NCBI RefSeq assembly: GCF_013155545.1
Contig: NZ_JABJVV010000003.1
Location: 186,001-250,000, forward strand
Length of the DNA: 64,000 nucleotides
From: Caenimonas soli
GTDB taxonomy: Bacteria; Pseudomonadota; Gammaproteobacteria; Burkholderiales; Burkholderiaceae_C
Direction: 5' to 3'
Position numbers and translations under genes: made by a program. The notes beneath the pieces were generated by a model. The model was given only the letters and a program-made list of their open reading frames with translations. It searched no databases and was not told where the DNA came from. This document shows, one piece after another, positions 43,756-52,867 of this stretch; within the stretch, counting starts at the first letter, position 1; each line of letters starts with the position of its first letter.

Positions 43756-45033
43756 ATGACACGTCTCGCGAAATGGCTTCTGGCCCTCATCCTTTTGCCG
43801 CTGCTCCTGCTCGGCGCCGTCGCCATGGCCTTGCAGCATTGGGTGGGCAGCGAGGATTTTCGCGGCCGCGTCAACCAGCAGGCTTCGGAGACGCTGGGCG
43901 TGCCGGTCGTGGTCGGCGGGATCACGGTGGACGTCTGGCCTTTGCCGGCCGTGGGCCTGGACAAGGTCCAGGTGAAGAGCCAGCCGCCACTCACGCTGGA
44001 ACGCATCGAGGCGCGGCCCTCCTGGGCGCCGTTGCTGCAGGGCCGCCTGGAGATCAAGACGCTGCTGGTGCGCGACGCGGTGGTGCCCGAGCGCGCCGTG
44101 GCTGCGATCGCCGCCGCGTTCCAGAAAACGCAGCGCGCCAAGGCCGGAACCACGCCGCCCAAGGAGTCGCGCGGGACCATGGCGCTGCTGCCGCGTCGCA
44201 CCGTGCTGGAGCAAGTGACCTGGGTGCACGCCAAGGGTGGGAGCACGACCGTGGATGCGCAGGCGACGCTGGACGACGACGGGATGCCGGGGACTGCGCA
44301 CATGGAAGTGCGCAAGGGCCGGCTGCAAGGGACGAAGGCCACGATGGAACGTCAGCCCGATCACTGGGCCGTGAGAATCGAGATCGGCGGTGGCACCGTC
44401 GTCGGCAAGCTCCGGTTGCAACCCGGCACCAAGGGTGCGTCGGTCCTGCAGGGGCAATTCGATACGGCCAATGTCGAGGTATCGGCGCTCACCGCGCCCA
44501 GCAAGACGCTGACCGGCCGGCTGGAGGCGCAAACCAACTTGCGCAGCGAGTTCCGCGAGCCCGGCGCGATTGCCGATGCGCTGCAAAGCCAGACCCGCTT
44601 CACGGTGCGCAATGCGGTCGTGCATGGCATCGACCTGGCGCAGGCGGTCAAGACGGTGGGCATGAACCGCAGCGGCGAGACGCGGCTGGACACGCTGGCC
44701 GGCAACGTGGTCACGCAAGGCCGCTCGGTCCAGCTCAATAACCTGGTGGCGACTTCCGGTTCGCTCTCCGCCAATGGCAATGTGGCGATGGCGCCCAGCC
44801 GCGACCTGAGCGGGCGCGTCACGGTCACCCTGACGTCCGCCGCTGCCGGCGGAAAGCTCGGCGTGCCGCTGGTGGTGGGTGGCACTCTCGATTCGCCGAG
44901 TGTCACGCTGAGCCAGGGTGCGCTGGTGGGCGCGGCCATCGGCACCGTGCTCGCGCCGGGCGTCGGCACCGGCGCGGGGGCGGGTGTGGGCGACAAGGTC
45001 GGCGAGAAATTGCGTGGCCTGTTCGGCAAGTAA
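43756..45033 (+). CDS. AsmA family protein
   Basis: A 425-residue protein with an N-terminal membrane anchor (LLALILLPLLLLGAVAMALQ) and a periplasmic body typical of AsmA proteins: ETLGVPVVVGGITVDVWPLP and a C-terminal part with DTLAGNVVTQGRSVQLNNLV and SANGNVAMAPSRDLSGRVTV. It ends in a Gly-rich stretch (APGVGTGAGAGVGDKVGEKL). AsmA-like proteins help lipid transport and outer-membrane homeostasis. It is shorter than E. coli AsmA. Confidence 0.85.
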   Translation: MTRLAKWLLALILLPLLLLGAVAMALQHWVGSEDFRGRVNQQASETLGVPVVVGGITVDVWPLPAVGLDKVQVKSQPPLTLERIEARPSWAPLLQGRLEIKTLLVRDAVVPERAVAAIAAAFQKTQRAKAGTTPPKESRGTMALLPRRTVLEQVTWVHAKGGSTTVDAQATLDDDGMPGTAHMEVRKGRLQGTKATMERQPDHWAVRIEIGGGTVVGKLRLQPGTKGASVLQGQFDTANVEVSALTAPSKTLTGRLEAQTNLRSEFREPGAIADALQSQTRFTVRNAVVHGIDLAQAVKTVGMNRSGETRLDTLAGNVVTQGRSVQLNNLVATSGSLSANGNVAMAPSRDLSGRVTVTLTSAAAGGKLGVPLVVGGTLDSPSVTLSQGALVGAAIGTVLAPGVGTGAGAGVGDKVGEKLRGLFGK

Positions 45034-45124
45034 GCGCCAGACGGCTCAGTCCTACATCACGCTGCGCCGCTAGCTGATCGATGGGCGCAGCCGTGCCCGT
45101 ACCATGGTGGCGAGGTACCTCGTC

Positions 45125-45973
45125 ATGCATCTTTCCACGGTAGAAACCGTCCTCGAATACGAGGTCACGGGCCCTACGCATTTCTGTTTCAACATCGAAG
45201 CAGCCCATTGGCCCACGCAGAAGATCGTGAGCGAGCGGCTGGCCGTGTCTTCGGGCGTGGCCCTGCATGCGTACACCGACGGTGTCAGCGGCAACCGCTT
45301 CTTCCGCTTCGATGCACCGCCCGGCCCGCTGCTGGTGAACTACAAGGCGGACGTCGAGGTGTACTCGGAACATGTCGACGAGCACCTGCCGGAAACGCCG
45401 GTGAGCCAGGTGCCGGATGAAATCTTCCACTACCTGATGCCCACGCGCTATTGCGAATCGGACGTGCTGTGCAGCGCGGCCCAGCAGCTGTTCGGCAAGG
45501 AGACGCCGGGGATAGGGCGGGTGCGCGACATCGTCAACTGGATCCACGACTCCATCGCCTACCGGCCGGGCAGCACCAACTCCACGACCACGGCGCAGGA
45601 GGTGTTCGTGCAGCGCGCGGGCGTCTGCCGCGACTTCGCGCACCTGGGCATCACGATGTGCCGGGCGCTGAACATTCCGGCGCGCATCGTCGTGGGCTAT
45701 GTCTGGTTCGACGAGCCGCCGCAGGATTTCCACGCCACCTTCGAGGCCTGGATCGGCGGGCGCTGGGTGCTGTTCGATCCTTCGGGCATGGCGCCGGTCG
45801 ATCGTCTGGTGCGAATCGGCACGGGCCGCGACGCCAAGGACGTGGCCTTCAGCACCTTCTTCGGTTCGGTCGAGATGACACGCAAGGACATCTCGGTGCT
45901 GGAGCACGAGCCGCGCAAGACGCCGAACAGCGGCAAGGCGGTGCTGGAGCTGGCCGCGGTCGGCGTGGCTTAG
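45125..45973 (+). CDS. Transglutaminase-like cysteine protease family protein
   Basis: A 282-residue protein with an N-terminal beta domain and the transglutaminase core: Cys in QRAGVCRDFAHLGITMCRAL, His in PPQDFHATFEAWIGGRW and Asp in VLFDPSG. This is the complete Cys-His-Asp set. Such proteins act as peptidases or amidases rather than true transglutaminases; the target is unknown. The ATG at 45125 is preferred; an upstream GTG adds seven residues. The stop overlaps that of the convergent aldolase gene. Confidence 0.88.
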   Translation: MHLSTVETVLEYEVTGPTHFCFNIEAAHWPTQKIVSERLAVSSGVALHAYTDGVSGNRFFRFDAPPGPLLVNYKADVEVYSEHVDEHLPETPVSQVPDEIFHYLMPTRYCESDVLCSAAQQLFGKETPGIGRVRDIVNWIHDSIAYRPGSTNSTTTAQEVFVQRAGVCRDFAHLGITMCRALNIPARIVVGYVWFDEPPQDFHATFEAWIGGRWVLFDPSGMAPVDRLVRIGTGRDAKDVAFSTFFGSVEMTRKDISVLEHEPRKTPNSGKAVLELAAVGVA

Positions 45974-46725
45974 TTCTTGTAGCTGGGGTCCGCGCGATCC
46001 AGCTTGCGAATCAGCGCGGGCCAGGCAAAGGCGCCGCCCATGCCGCCGGTCTGTACCCTCATCGCCTCGGCCACGCCCTTGACGATCTGCGGATTCACCG
46101 TGATCAGTTCACCACCGGCTTGTGCATCGAGCTGGATGCGGCAGGTGTTCTCGAAGGTGTACATCTGCAGGAAGGCATCGGCGATGGTCTTGCCGGTGAC
46201 CAGGAGGCCGTGGTTGCGTAGCACCAGGAAGTTGGCATTGCCCAGGTCGGCCTGCAGGCGCGGCTTCTCTTCGTCGCGGAAGGCCACGCCCTCGTAGTCG
46301 TGATAGGCCAGCGAGGCCAGCACGAAGGTGGCTTGCTGCGAGATCGGCAGGATGCCGCCTTTCTGCGCACTCACCGCGACACCGGCGCGGGTGTGGGTGT
46401 GCAGCACGCACTGGATGTCTTCGCGTGCTTCATGCACGGCGCTGTGGATCACGAAGCCGGCCGGGTTGACCGGGAAGGGCGAGTCGATGATCTTGTTGCA
46501 CTGCTGGTCCACCTTCACCAGCGACGAGGCGGTGATCTCGTCGAACATCAACCCGTAGGGATTGATCAGGAAGTGGTGCTCGGGGCCGGGCAGGCGCGCG
46601 CTGATGTGGGTGAACACCAGGTCGCTCCAGCCGTACAGGGCCACCAGCCGGTAGCAGGCGGCCAGGTCCACGCGCAGCTGCCATTCCTCGGCGCTGACGA
46701 CTTCCTTGAGAGAGGCGATGTTCAT
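45970..46725 (-). CDS. Class II aldolase/adducin family protein
   Basis: A 251-residue zinc-aldolase-fold protein. Zinc-ligand histidines appear in CVLHTHTRAGVAVSA and VLRNHGLLVTGKTI, with HHFLINPYGLMFDEITASSL for substrate binding. The family includes fuculose-phosphate aldolase and decarboxylases, but this branch is usually unassigned. Its start overlaps the stop of the HD-domain gene (ATGA), so the two act together. Confidence 0.87.
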   Translation of the reverse strand: MNIASLKEVVSAEEWQLRVDLAACYRLVALYGWSDLVFTHISARLPGPEHHFLINPYGLMFDEITASSLVKVDQQCNKIIDSPFPVNPAGFVIHSAVHEAREDIQCVLHTHTRAGVAVSAQKGGILPISQQATFVLASLAYHDYEGVAFRDEEKPRLQADLGNANFLVLRNHGLLVTGKTIADAFLQMYTFENTCRIQLDAQAGGELITVNPQIVKGVAEAMRVQTGGMGGAFAWPALIRKLDRADPSYKN

Positions 46726-47312
46726 GCGGGTTCCTTGTTGTCGAGAGCCGACTTGTAGATGCTGTTGCGCGGCTGGGCCATCAGGCGGCGCAGCATGGGT
46801 TCGAATTGGGACAGCGGCAGCGTCTCGGCCTTCGCGTCGAACGCCGGGCTGTCGTAGAGTGCGCAGAACTCTTCGGTGCGGGCGAAATGCGGGTGACTGC
46901 GGAATTGCTCACGCATGTCGCGGTCCATGCCGATGTGATGGAAGAAGTAGTAGCCCTGGAAGATGCCATGCTGCTGCACCATCCAGTGATTGGCCTCGCT
47001 GACGAAGGGCTTGAGGATGGCGGCGGCGATGTCGGGATGGTTGAACGAGCCCAGCGTGTCGCCGATGTCATGCAGCAGCGCGCACACCACATACTCCTCG
47101 TCGCGGCCGTCGCGCAGGGCGCGGGTCGCAGTCTGCAGCGAATGGGTGTAGCGATCGACCGGGAAGCCGCCGTAGTCGCCTTCCAGGATCTTCAGATGCG
47201 CCATGACGCGATCCGGCAAGCCCTTGCTGAACTGCATGAACTCGCCCCCTATGACCTGCCAGTCGGCCTGGGTGCTGTCCTGCATGCGGGTGAAGTTGGC
47301 GCGTGCGTTCAT
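46722..47312 (-). CDS. HD-domain protein of the PhnZ/MIOX-like oxygenase group
   Basis: A 196-residue HD protein. Metal ligands fit DRYTHSLQTATRAL (His), ALLHDIGDTLGSFNHPDI (HD plus His) and a later QQHGIFQGYYFFHHIG (His). This spacing resembles PhnZ-type diiron oxygenases, which cleave C-P bonds, more than phosphohydrolases. Coupled to a class II aldolase, it may belong to a small catabolic pathway of unknown substrate. The start MNARANFTRM at 47312 is preferred to an upstream GTG/ATG at 47351. It is divergent from a Crp-type regulator. Confidence 0.75.
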   Translation of the reverse strand: MNARANFTRMQDSTQADWQVIGGEFMQFSKGLPDRVMAHLKILEGDYGGFPVDRYTHSLQTATRALRDGRDEEYVVCALLHDIGDTLGSFNHPDIAAAILKPFVSEANHWMVQQHGIFQGYYFFHHIGMDRDMREQFRSHPHFARTEEFCALYDSPAFDAKAETLPLSQFEPMLRRLMAQPRNSIYKSALDNKEPA

Positions 47313-47345
47313 GGCTGCATTCTTGGACCGGGCTTGACGGACAAC

Positions 47346-47361
47346 TGTCAAAAATTTGACA
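47346..47361. promoter_or_regulatory. Dyad operator between the HD gene and the Crp-type gene
   Basis: TGTCAAA-AA-TTTGACA: perfect 7-base arms with a 2-base spacer in an 80-base divergent gap. It also supplies a TTGACA -35-like element. It is a likely binding site for the Crp-type regulator. Confidence 0.7.
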
Positions 47362-47392
47362 ATGTGGCTGTGCTTCTGTCCCGCACGCGTCT

Positions 47393-48097
47393 ATGAAATC
47401 CACGCTCGAGCTGCTGCCCCGCCTGTCCGCCAACCCCTGGTTCGGCGCGCTGCCGCTGCGCGAGCGCCGCGCGATGCTGAGTGCAGCCGAGCTGCTGCGG
47501 CTGCGCCCGGGCGAGATGCTGTTCCGCCAGGGCGACCGCGTGCCGCCGGGCAAGGGCGCTTTCTATGGCCTGGTGTCGGGCAGCTTCAAGATTTCCAGTT
47601 TGCGCGAGGACGGCAAGGAAGCCATTCTGGTGGTGCTGGAAGCCGGCAACTGGTTCGGCGAGATCTCGCTGATCGACCAGCAGCCGCGCACTCATGACGC
47701 CACGGCGGTGGGGGAGGCCGAGGTGCTGGCGCTGCCGCGAGCGGCCTTCGACGAGCTGATGAAGCGCCACAGTTTCTCGCAAGCGATCTGCCGCATGCTG
47801 GCCGCGCGCACGCGCTCGCTCTACGGCATGGTGGAAGACGCGACGCTGCGCTCGACGCGGGCGCGGGTGGCGCGGCGGTTGTTGCTGCTGGCCCATGGCG
47901 ACGCCACGCAGGCTGAGGACACGCGGCCGGTGGTGCCGGTGTCGCAGGAGGCGCTGGCCATGATGCTGGGCATCACTCGCCAGACGCTAAGCAAGGAACT
48001 CAAGGTGCTGGTCGAGCTTCGCGCCGTGGTGCTGGGGTATGGCCGGATCGAGATCGCCTCGGCCTCAGCTTTGGAGCGGCTGGGCAGCACCGGTTAG
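47393..48097 (+). CDS. Crp/Fnr family transcriptional regulator
   Basis: A 234-residue regulator with the cyclic-nucleotide-binding beta roll (MLFRQGDRVPPGKGAFYGLV, LEAGNWFGEISLIDQQPRTH) and a C-terminal winged helix (VSQEALAMMLGITRQTLSKE). There is no N-terminal cysteine cluster, so it is not an oxygen-sensing Fnr. It is divergent from the HD-aldolase pair with a dyad between, so it probably controls that pair and itself. Its 3' end overlaps the convergent reductase gene by 33 bases. Confidence 0.9.
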   Translation: MKSTLELLPRLSANPWFGALPLRERRAMLSAAELLRLRPGEMLFRQGDRVPPGKGAFYGLVSGSFKISSLREDGKEAILVVLEAGNWFGEISLIDQQPRTHDATAVGEAEVLALPRAAFDELMKRHSFSQAICRMLAARTRSLYGMVEDATLRSTRARVARRLLLLAHGDATQAEDTRPVVPVSQEALAMMLGITRQTLSKELKVLVELRAVVLGYGRIEIASASALERLGSTG

Positions 48098-48664
48098 CCG
48101 GCCCGCCGCCCAGAGCACCTGGTCGATCACGCCCTGGACATTGCTGCGTGCCTGTTCGCTGACCAGTTGCCCCTCGGCATCGAAGGCGTCGGCCGCGCGG
48201 CCCAGGGCGTAGTTCTTGGGCGCAACCCAGCATTGCAGGTTGAGCAACAAGGGCACGAGATGGCTTTGCGAGCGCAGACCACCCAGCCCGCCCGGTGAAG
48301 CGCTGAGCACACCCACCACCTTGCCCCGGGTCGAACGCATATCGTCCTTCCAGAGGGGATCGGACTTCACCGGGCTGGAGATCCAGTCCAGGGTGTTCTT
48401 CAGCAGGGCGGGGTAACTGGCGTTGTACTCGGGCGTGCAGATGATCCAGGCCGGATGTTCGTAGCCGATCTGCTTGAGCTTCATGACGTCGGCCGGTGTG
48501 CCGCGGGCCTCCAAGTCGGCGTTGTACATGGGCACGTCGAAGTCGGCCAGTTCGATGTGGGTGACTTCGGCGCCGGCCGATCGCGCCATGACCGCGACGA
48601 CCTTGGCCAGCTTGCGGTTCCAGGAGTTCTGGCGGGTGCTGCCCGCAAAGACGAGTAGTTTCAT
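48065..48664 (-). CDS. NAD(P)H-dependent FMN reductase family protein
   Basis: A 199-residue flavodoxin-like reductase. FMN-binding motifs: FAGSTRQNSWNRKLAKVVAV at the N-terminus and CTPEYNASYPALLKNTLDWI, the SPEYNxSxPxxLKNxxDW signature of the ArsH/ChrR/SsuE group; GVLSASPGGLGGLRSQSHLV follows. It probably reduces quinones, chromate or FMN. It is leaderless within 131 bases of mnmG, from which it diverges. Confidence 0.9.
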   Translation of the reverse strand: MKLLVFAGSTRQNSWNRKLAKVVAVMARSAGAEVTHIELADFDVPMYNADLEARGTPADVMKLKQIGYEHPAWIICTPEYNASYPALLKNTLDWISSPVKSDPLWKDDMRSTRGKVVGVLSASPGGLGGLRSQSHLVPLLLNLQCWVAPKNYALGRAADAFDAEGQLVSEQARSNVQGVIDQVLWAAGRLTGAAQPLQS

Positions 48665-48795
48665 GAGGCGATTGCAACACAACCGCACGCAAGATTTCTG
48701 CGTCCGGCGGCGCCAGAGACCCTGCGGGCAGGACAGACCTGCCGCCGGTAAAATCGAGGGTTGGCCTGCGGTTCTATTGCCGTCCGCCCTTCCAA

Positions 48796-50742
48796 ATGCT
48801 CTACCCCCAAGAATTCGACGTCATCGTAGTCGGCGGCGGCCATGCCGGGACCGAGGCCGCCCTGGCTTCAGCACGCATGGGCTGCAAGACGCTGCTGTTG
48901 ACCCACAACATCGAGACGCTGGGGCAGATGAGCTGCAACCCCTCGATCGGCGGCATCGGCAAGGGCCACCTGGTCAAGGAAGTCGATGCGCTGGGCGGTG
49001 CCATGGCGATTGCGACCGACGAGGGCGGCATCCAGTTTCGCATCCTCAACAGTTCCAAGGGGCCGGCGGTGCGCGCCACCCGCGCCCAGGCCGACCGCGT
49101 CCTGTACAAGGCGGCGATCCGCCACCGGCTGGAAAACCAGCCCAACCTCACCTTGTTTCAGCAAGCGGTGGACGACCTGATGGTCGAGGGCGACCGCGTG
49201 GTTGGCGCCGTGACGCAAGTAGGCATTCGCTTCCGCTCCCGGACCGTGGTGCTGACGGCTGGCACCTTCCTCGACGGGCGGATTCACGTCGGCCTCAACA
49301 ATTACCAAGGCGGACGGGCAGGCGACCCGCCGGCGATTTCGCTCTCGGCCCGGCTGAAGGAGCTCAAGCTGCCGCAGGGCCGGTTGAAGACCGGCACCCC
49401 GCCGCGCATCGACGGCCGCACCATCGATTTTTCCAAGTGCGAGGAGCAGCCGGGCGACCTGGACCCGGTGCCGGTGTTCAGCTTCATGGGCAATGCGGCG
49501 ATGCATCCGCGGCAAGTGCCGTGCTGGATCACCCACACCAACCAGCGCACCCACGACATCATCCGTTCCGGCTTCGACCGCAGCCCGATGTTCATGGGCA
49601 AGATCGAGGGCGTGGGGCCGCGCTACTGCCCGAGCGTGGAAGACAAGATCAATCGCTTCGCCGACAAGGAAAGCCATCAGATCTTCCTGGAGCCGGAAGG
49701 CTTGACCACCAACGAGTACTACCCCAACGGCATTTCCACCAGCCTGCCGTTCGACATCCAGTACGACCTGGTGCGGTCCATGGTGGGGCTGGAGAACGCC
49801 CACATCCTGCGGCCCGGCTATGCCATCGAGTACGACTACTTCGATCCGCGCTCGCTCAAGAGCAGTTTCGAAACCCGTTCGATCGGCGGCCTGTTCTTCG
49901 CTGGCCAGATCAATGGGACGACGGGCTACGAAGAGGCGGCGGCCCAGGGCCTGTTCGCTGGCATCAACGCGGCGCTGCAATGCCAGGGCCGCGAGTCCTG
50001 GCTGCCCCGGCGCGATGAAGCCTATCTGGGCGTGCTCGTCGACGACCTGATCACCAAGGGCGTGACCGAGCCCTACCGTATGTTCACCAGCCGTGCCGAG
50101 TTCCGGCTGCAGCTGCGCGAGGACAACGCCGACATGCGGCTGACCGAGGCTGGGCGGCAGATGGGCTTGGTGGACGACGCCCGCTGGGATATGTTCAACC
50201 GCAAGCGCGATGCTGTTTCACGTGAAACACAGCGGTTGGCCTCCATCTGGGTCAATCCCCGTAATCTGGCGGCGGCGGAATCGGAGCGAGTGCTCGGCAG
50301 GTCCATCGACCATGAGTACAACCTGGCCGATCTGCTGCGGCGCCCCGATGTCAGCTATTCGGCCCTCATGTCCTTGGACGGCGGGGCGTATACGAATCCG
50401 GACGTTTCACGTGAAACACTCGGTGAGCTGCTGGAGCCCGTGGTCGAGCAAATCGAGATCGCCGCCAAGTACTCCGGCTACATCACGAGGCAAAAGGACG
50501 AGGTGGAGCGGGCCGCTCATTATGAGGACCTCAAGCTGCCCGCCGACTTCGACTACATGCAGATTCCGGCCCTGTCGATCGAGATCCGGCAGAAGCTCAA
50601 CAAGCACAAGCCGGAAACCCTGGGGCTGGCATCGCGCATCTCGGGCGTGACGCCGGCGGCCATCTCCTTGCTGCTGGTGCATCTGAAGAAGAGCCGGTCG
50701 CAAGGGTTCGCCGCGGACCCCGCCGGCAAAGTTTCCGCCTGA
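48796..50742 (+). CDS. mnmG: tRNA uridine-5-carboxymethylaminomethyl modification enzyme MnmG
   Basis: MnmG, with MnmE, installs cmnm5U at tRNA position 34 using FAD and NADH. The 648-residue protein has the Rossmann motif [20 protein letters not shown], the [20 protein letters not shown] segment, [13 protein letters not shown], and [17 protein letters not shown]. Two perfect-core parS sequences (50214 and 50403) lie in its 3' third, read as AVSRETQ and DVSRETL. Its stop and the rsmG start overlap by one base (TGATG). Confidence 0.98.
   Translation: MLYPQEFDVIVVGGGHAGTEAALASARMGCKTLLLTHNIETLGQMSCNPSIGGIGKGHLVKEVDALGGAMAIATDEGGIQFRILNSSKGPAVRATRAQADRVLYKAAIRHRLENQPNLTLFQQAVDDLMVEGDRVVGAVTQVGIRFRSRTVVLTAGTFLDGRIHVGLNNYQGGRAGDPPAISLSARLKELKLPQGRLKTGTPPRIDGRTIDFSKCEEQPGDLDPVPVFSFMGNAAMHPRQVPCWITHTNQRTHDIIRSGFDRSPMFMGKIEGVGPRYCPSVEDKINRFADKESHQIFLEPEGLTTNEYYPNGISTSLPFDIQYDLVRSMVGLENAHILRPGYAIEYDYFDPRSLKSSFETRSIGGLFFAGQINGTTGYEEAAAQGLFAGINAALQCQGRESWLPRRDEAYLGVLVDDLITKGVTEPYRMFTSRAEFRLQLREDNADMRLTEAGRQMGLVDDARWDMFNRKRDAVSRETQRLASIWVNPRNLAAAESERVLGRSIDHEYNLADLLRRPDVSYSALMSLDGGAYTNPDVSRETLGELLEPVVEQIEIAAKYSGYITRQKDEVERAAHYEDLKLPADFDYMQIPALSIEIRQKLNKHKPETLGLASRISGVTPAAISLLLVHLKKSRSQGFAADPAGKVSA
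50214..50229. promoter_or_regulatory. parS site 1
   Basis: TGTTTCACGTGAAACA, a perfect 16-base palindrome equal to the universal ParB recognition sequence, inside mnmG. Confidence 0.95.
50403..50418. promoter_or_regulatory. parS site 2
   Basis: CGTTTCACGTGAAACA, one outer mismatch from the parS consensus, 189 bases after site 1 inside mnmG. Confidence 0.88.
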
Positions 50743-51389
50743 TGAGGGCGGAACTGGAGGCCGGGCTTCGCTCCGGCCTGAACGATCTGGGCCTGGCACT
50801 GACCGATGGGCAGACGGCCCAGTTGCTGGACTACCTGGAGCTGATCCGCAAGTGGAACAAGGTCTATAACCTGACGGCCGTGCGCGAGCCGGCGGAAATG
50901 CTGACCCATCACCTGCTCGACAGCCTGGCGGTGATTGCCCCGTTGCGCCGGCAGACCCAAAGCCGGCCCATCAGGCTGCTGGATGTCGGGTCGGGTGCCG
51001 GGCTGCCGGGGGTGGTCATCGCCATCTGCTGCCCGGAGGTCCGGGTGGACTGCGTGGATACGGTCGCCAAGAAGGCCGCCTTTGTCCAGCAGGCAGCAGC
51101 GACGCTGGCGCTGCCGAACCTGCGCGGCGTGCACGACCGGGTCGAGAACCTGAGCGCGCCTTATGACGTGGTGTCCTCCCGGGCCTTTGCCTCGCTGGCG
51201 GATTTCGTCGTCTGGTCGTCGGCAGCCTTGGCAGAGCAGGGCGTCTGGCTGGCGATGAAGGGCAAGCATCCCGCGGATGAGATCGCAGCCTTGCCGCCCA
51301 ACGTGGAATTGTTTCACGTGGAACAGCTTGAGGTGCCTGGATTGGATGCCGAGCGCTGCATTGTCTGGATGAAACGCGCTGCTGGGTAA
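50742..51389 (+). CDS. rsmG: 16S rRNA (guanine527-N7)-methyltransferase RsmG
   Basis: RsmG methylates G527 of 16S rRNA with S-adenosylmethionine. The 215-residue protein has YLELIRKWNKVYNLTAVREP, HHLLDSLAVI, the SAM loop LLDVGSGAGLPGVVIAI, and SRAFASLADFVVWSSAAL. It follows mnmG with a one-base overlap, the classic gidA-gidB order. A near-perfect parS site (51310) is inside its 3' end, read as ELFHVEQLE. Confidence 0.97.
   Translation: MRAELEAGLRSGLNDLGLALTDGQTAQLLDYLELIRKWNKVYNLTAVREPAEMLTHHLLDSLAVIAPLRRQTQSRPIRLLDVGSGAGLPGVVIAICCPEVRVDCVDTVAKKAAFVQQAAATLALPNLRGVHDRVENLSAPYDVVSSRAFASLADFVVWSSAALAEQGVWLAMKGKHPADEIAALPPNVELFHVEQLEVPGLDAERCIVWMKRAAG
51310..51325. promoter_or_regulatory. parS site 3
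   Basis: TGTTTCACGTGGAACA, one mismatch from the palindrome, inside rsmG and about 730 bases before parA. Confidence 0.82.
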
Positions 51390-51425
51390 CGTAAACTCGG
51401 CCTTCAGATTCCCGGGGGATATTCC

Positions 51426-52040
51426 ATGTTTGGCGTAGCAGACTACGGCGCTTTCGTCGCCGCGATCATCATTTTCCTGTTGATCCCCGGCCCCGGGAAC
51501 CTGGCGCTGATCACCTCGACCAGCAAGGGCGGCATCGCCGGCGGCTTGGCCGCGACCATGGGTGTGATCGCCGGCGACCAGGTTCTGATGTGGGCGGCGG
51601 TCGCCGGAGTGGCTGCGCTGCTGACGGCCTATCCGGCAGCCTTCCACGCGGTGCAGTGGCTGGGCGCCGCCTATCTGGCATGGCTGGGCTTGCGGATGCT
51701 GCTGGCCAAGCCCGGCGCCAAGCCGGTGCTCAACATCGAGCCGCGTCACTACTTCAAGCAAGCCGGCCTGATCACGCTGCTCAACCCCAAGGCCATCGTT
51801 TTTTACATGGCGTTCTTCCCGCTGTTCGTGGACCCGGCCCAGCACCAGGGCCTGCTCACCTTCGGCGTGATGGCCGCGACGATCGCCGCATTGACTTTCA
51901 GCTACGGGCTCATCGTGGTCCTGCTGACCCATCGCCTCGCCGAGCGCATGCGCGCCAATCCCTTGATCGGCCGGATCCTGGAAAAGCTGGCAGGCGTGTT
52001 CCTGCTGGGCTTCGGAATCAAACTGGCGATCTCGAAGTGA
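51426..52040 (+). CDS. LysE family exporter
   Basis: A 204-residue membrane protein with about six hydrophobic segments. FLLIPGPGNLALITSTSKGG near the N-terminus is the LysE/RhtB family motif, with LGAAYLAWLGLRMLLAKPG following. It probably exports amino acids such as homoserine or threonine; the substrate is not evident. It sits between rsmG and parA, and its stop overlaps the parA GTG start. Confidence 0.9.
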   Translation: MFGVADYGAFVAAIIIFLLIPGPGNLALITSTSKGGIAGGLAATMGVIAGDQVLMWAAVAGVAALLTAYPAAFHAVQWLGAAYLAWLGLRMLLAKPGAKPVLNIEPRHYFKQAGLITLLNPKAIVFYMAFFPLFVDPAQHQGLLTFGVMAATIAALTFSYGLIVVLLTHRLAERMRANPLIGRILEKLAGVFLLGFGIKLAISK

Positions 52041-52810
52041 ACGCCAAAATATTCTGCGTTGCCAACCAGAAGGGCGGAGTTGGCAAGACGACGACGACGG
52101 TCAATCTCGCGGCTGGGCTTGCCAAGGTCGGCCAGCGGGTGCTGATGGTCGATCTGGATCCGCAGGGCAACGCCACCATGGGCTCGGGCGTGGACAAGCG
52201 CAAGCTGTCGCTGACCGTGTACGACGTGCTGCTGGAATCGGCCTCGGTCGCCGAAGCACGCGCCCGCAGCGAGAAGTGCGGCTACGACGTGCTGGGCGCC
52301 AACCGCGAGCTGGCCGGGGCCGAAGTGGAGCTGGTGCACGTCGAGCGGCGTGACCAGCGGCTCAAGCAGGCGCTGGGCGCGGCGGCCCAGGATTACGACT
52401 TCATCCTGATCGACTGCCCGCCGTCGCTGTCCATGCTCACGCTCAATGGCCTGTGCTCGGCGCACGGCGTGATCGTGCCGATGCAGTGCGAGTACTTTGC
52501 GCTCGAGGGGCTGACGGACCTGGTCAACACCATCAAGCAGGTCCACGCCAACATGAACAAGGACCTGCAGATCATTGGCCTGCTGCGCGTGATGTTCGAT
52601 CCGCGCATCACCCTGCAGCAGCAGGTGAGCGACCAGCTCAAATCGCATTTTGCCGAGAAGGTGTTCGACACCGTGATCCCGCGCAACGTGCGCCTGGCCG
52701 AGGCGCCGAGCTACGGACTACCGGGCGTGGTGTTCGACCCGGGGGCGCGCGGCAGCCAGGCGTACGTGGAATTCGCCCACGAAATGGTGGAACGAATCAA
52801 GAAAATGTAA
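52037..52810 (+). CDS. parA: Chromosome partitioning ATPase ParA (Soj)
   Basis: ParA binds DNA as an ATP dimer and moves ParB-parS complexes apart. The 257-residue protein begins [20 protein letters not shown], with the deviant Walker A motif, then VLMVDLDPQGNATMGSGVD and FILIDCPPSLSMLTLNGLCS. It is the short chromosomal type without an N-terminal DNA-binding domain. The GTG start at 52037 overlaps the lysE stop (GTGA). parB follows after one hydrolase gene. Confidence 0.97.
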   Translation: MNAKIFCVANQKGGVGKTTTTVNLAAGLAKVGQRVLMVDLDPQGNATMGSGVDKRKLSLTVYDVLLESASVAEARARSEKCGYDVLGANRELAGAEVELVHVERRDQRLKQALGAAAQDYDFILIDCPPSLSMLTLNGLCSAHGVIVPMQCEYFALEGLTDLVNTIKQVHANMNKDLQIIGLLRVMFDPRITLQQQVSDQLKSHFAEKVFDTVIPRNVRLAEAPSYGLPGVVFDPGARGSQAYVEFAHEMVERIKKM

Positions 52811-52867
52811 GTCGCATAGTCTCTGGCCCGCGCCAGTGCTGGCGATATAGCTATTAAATTTGTAGCA

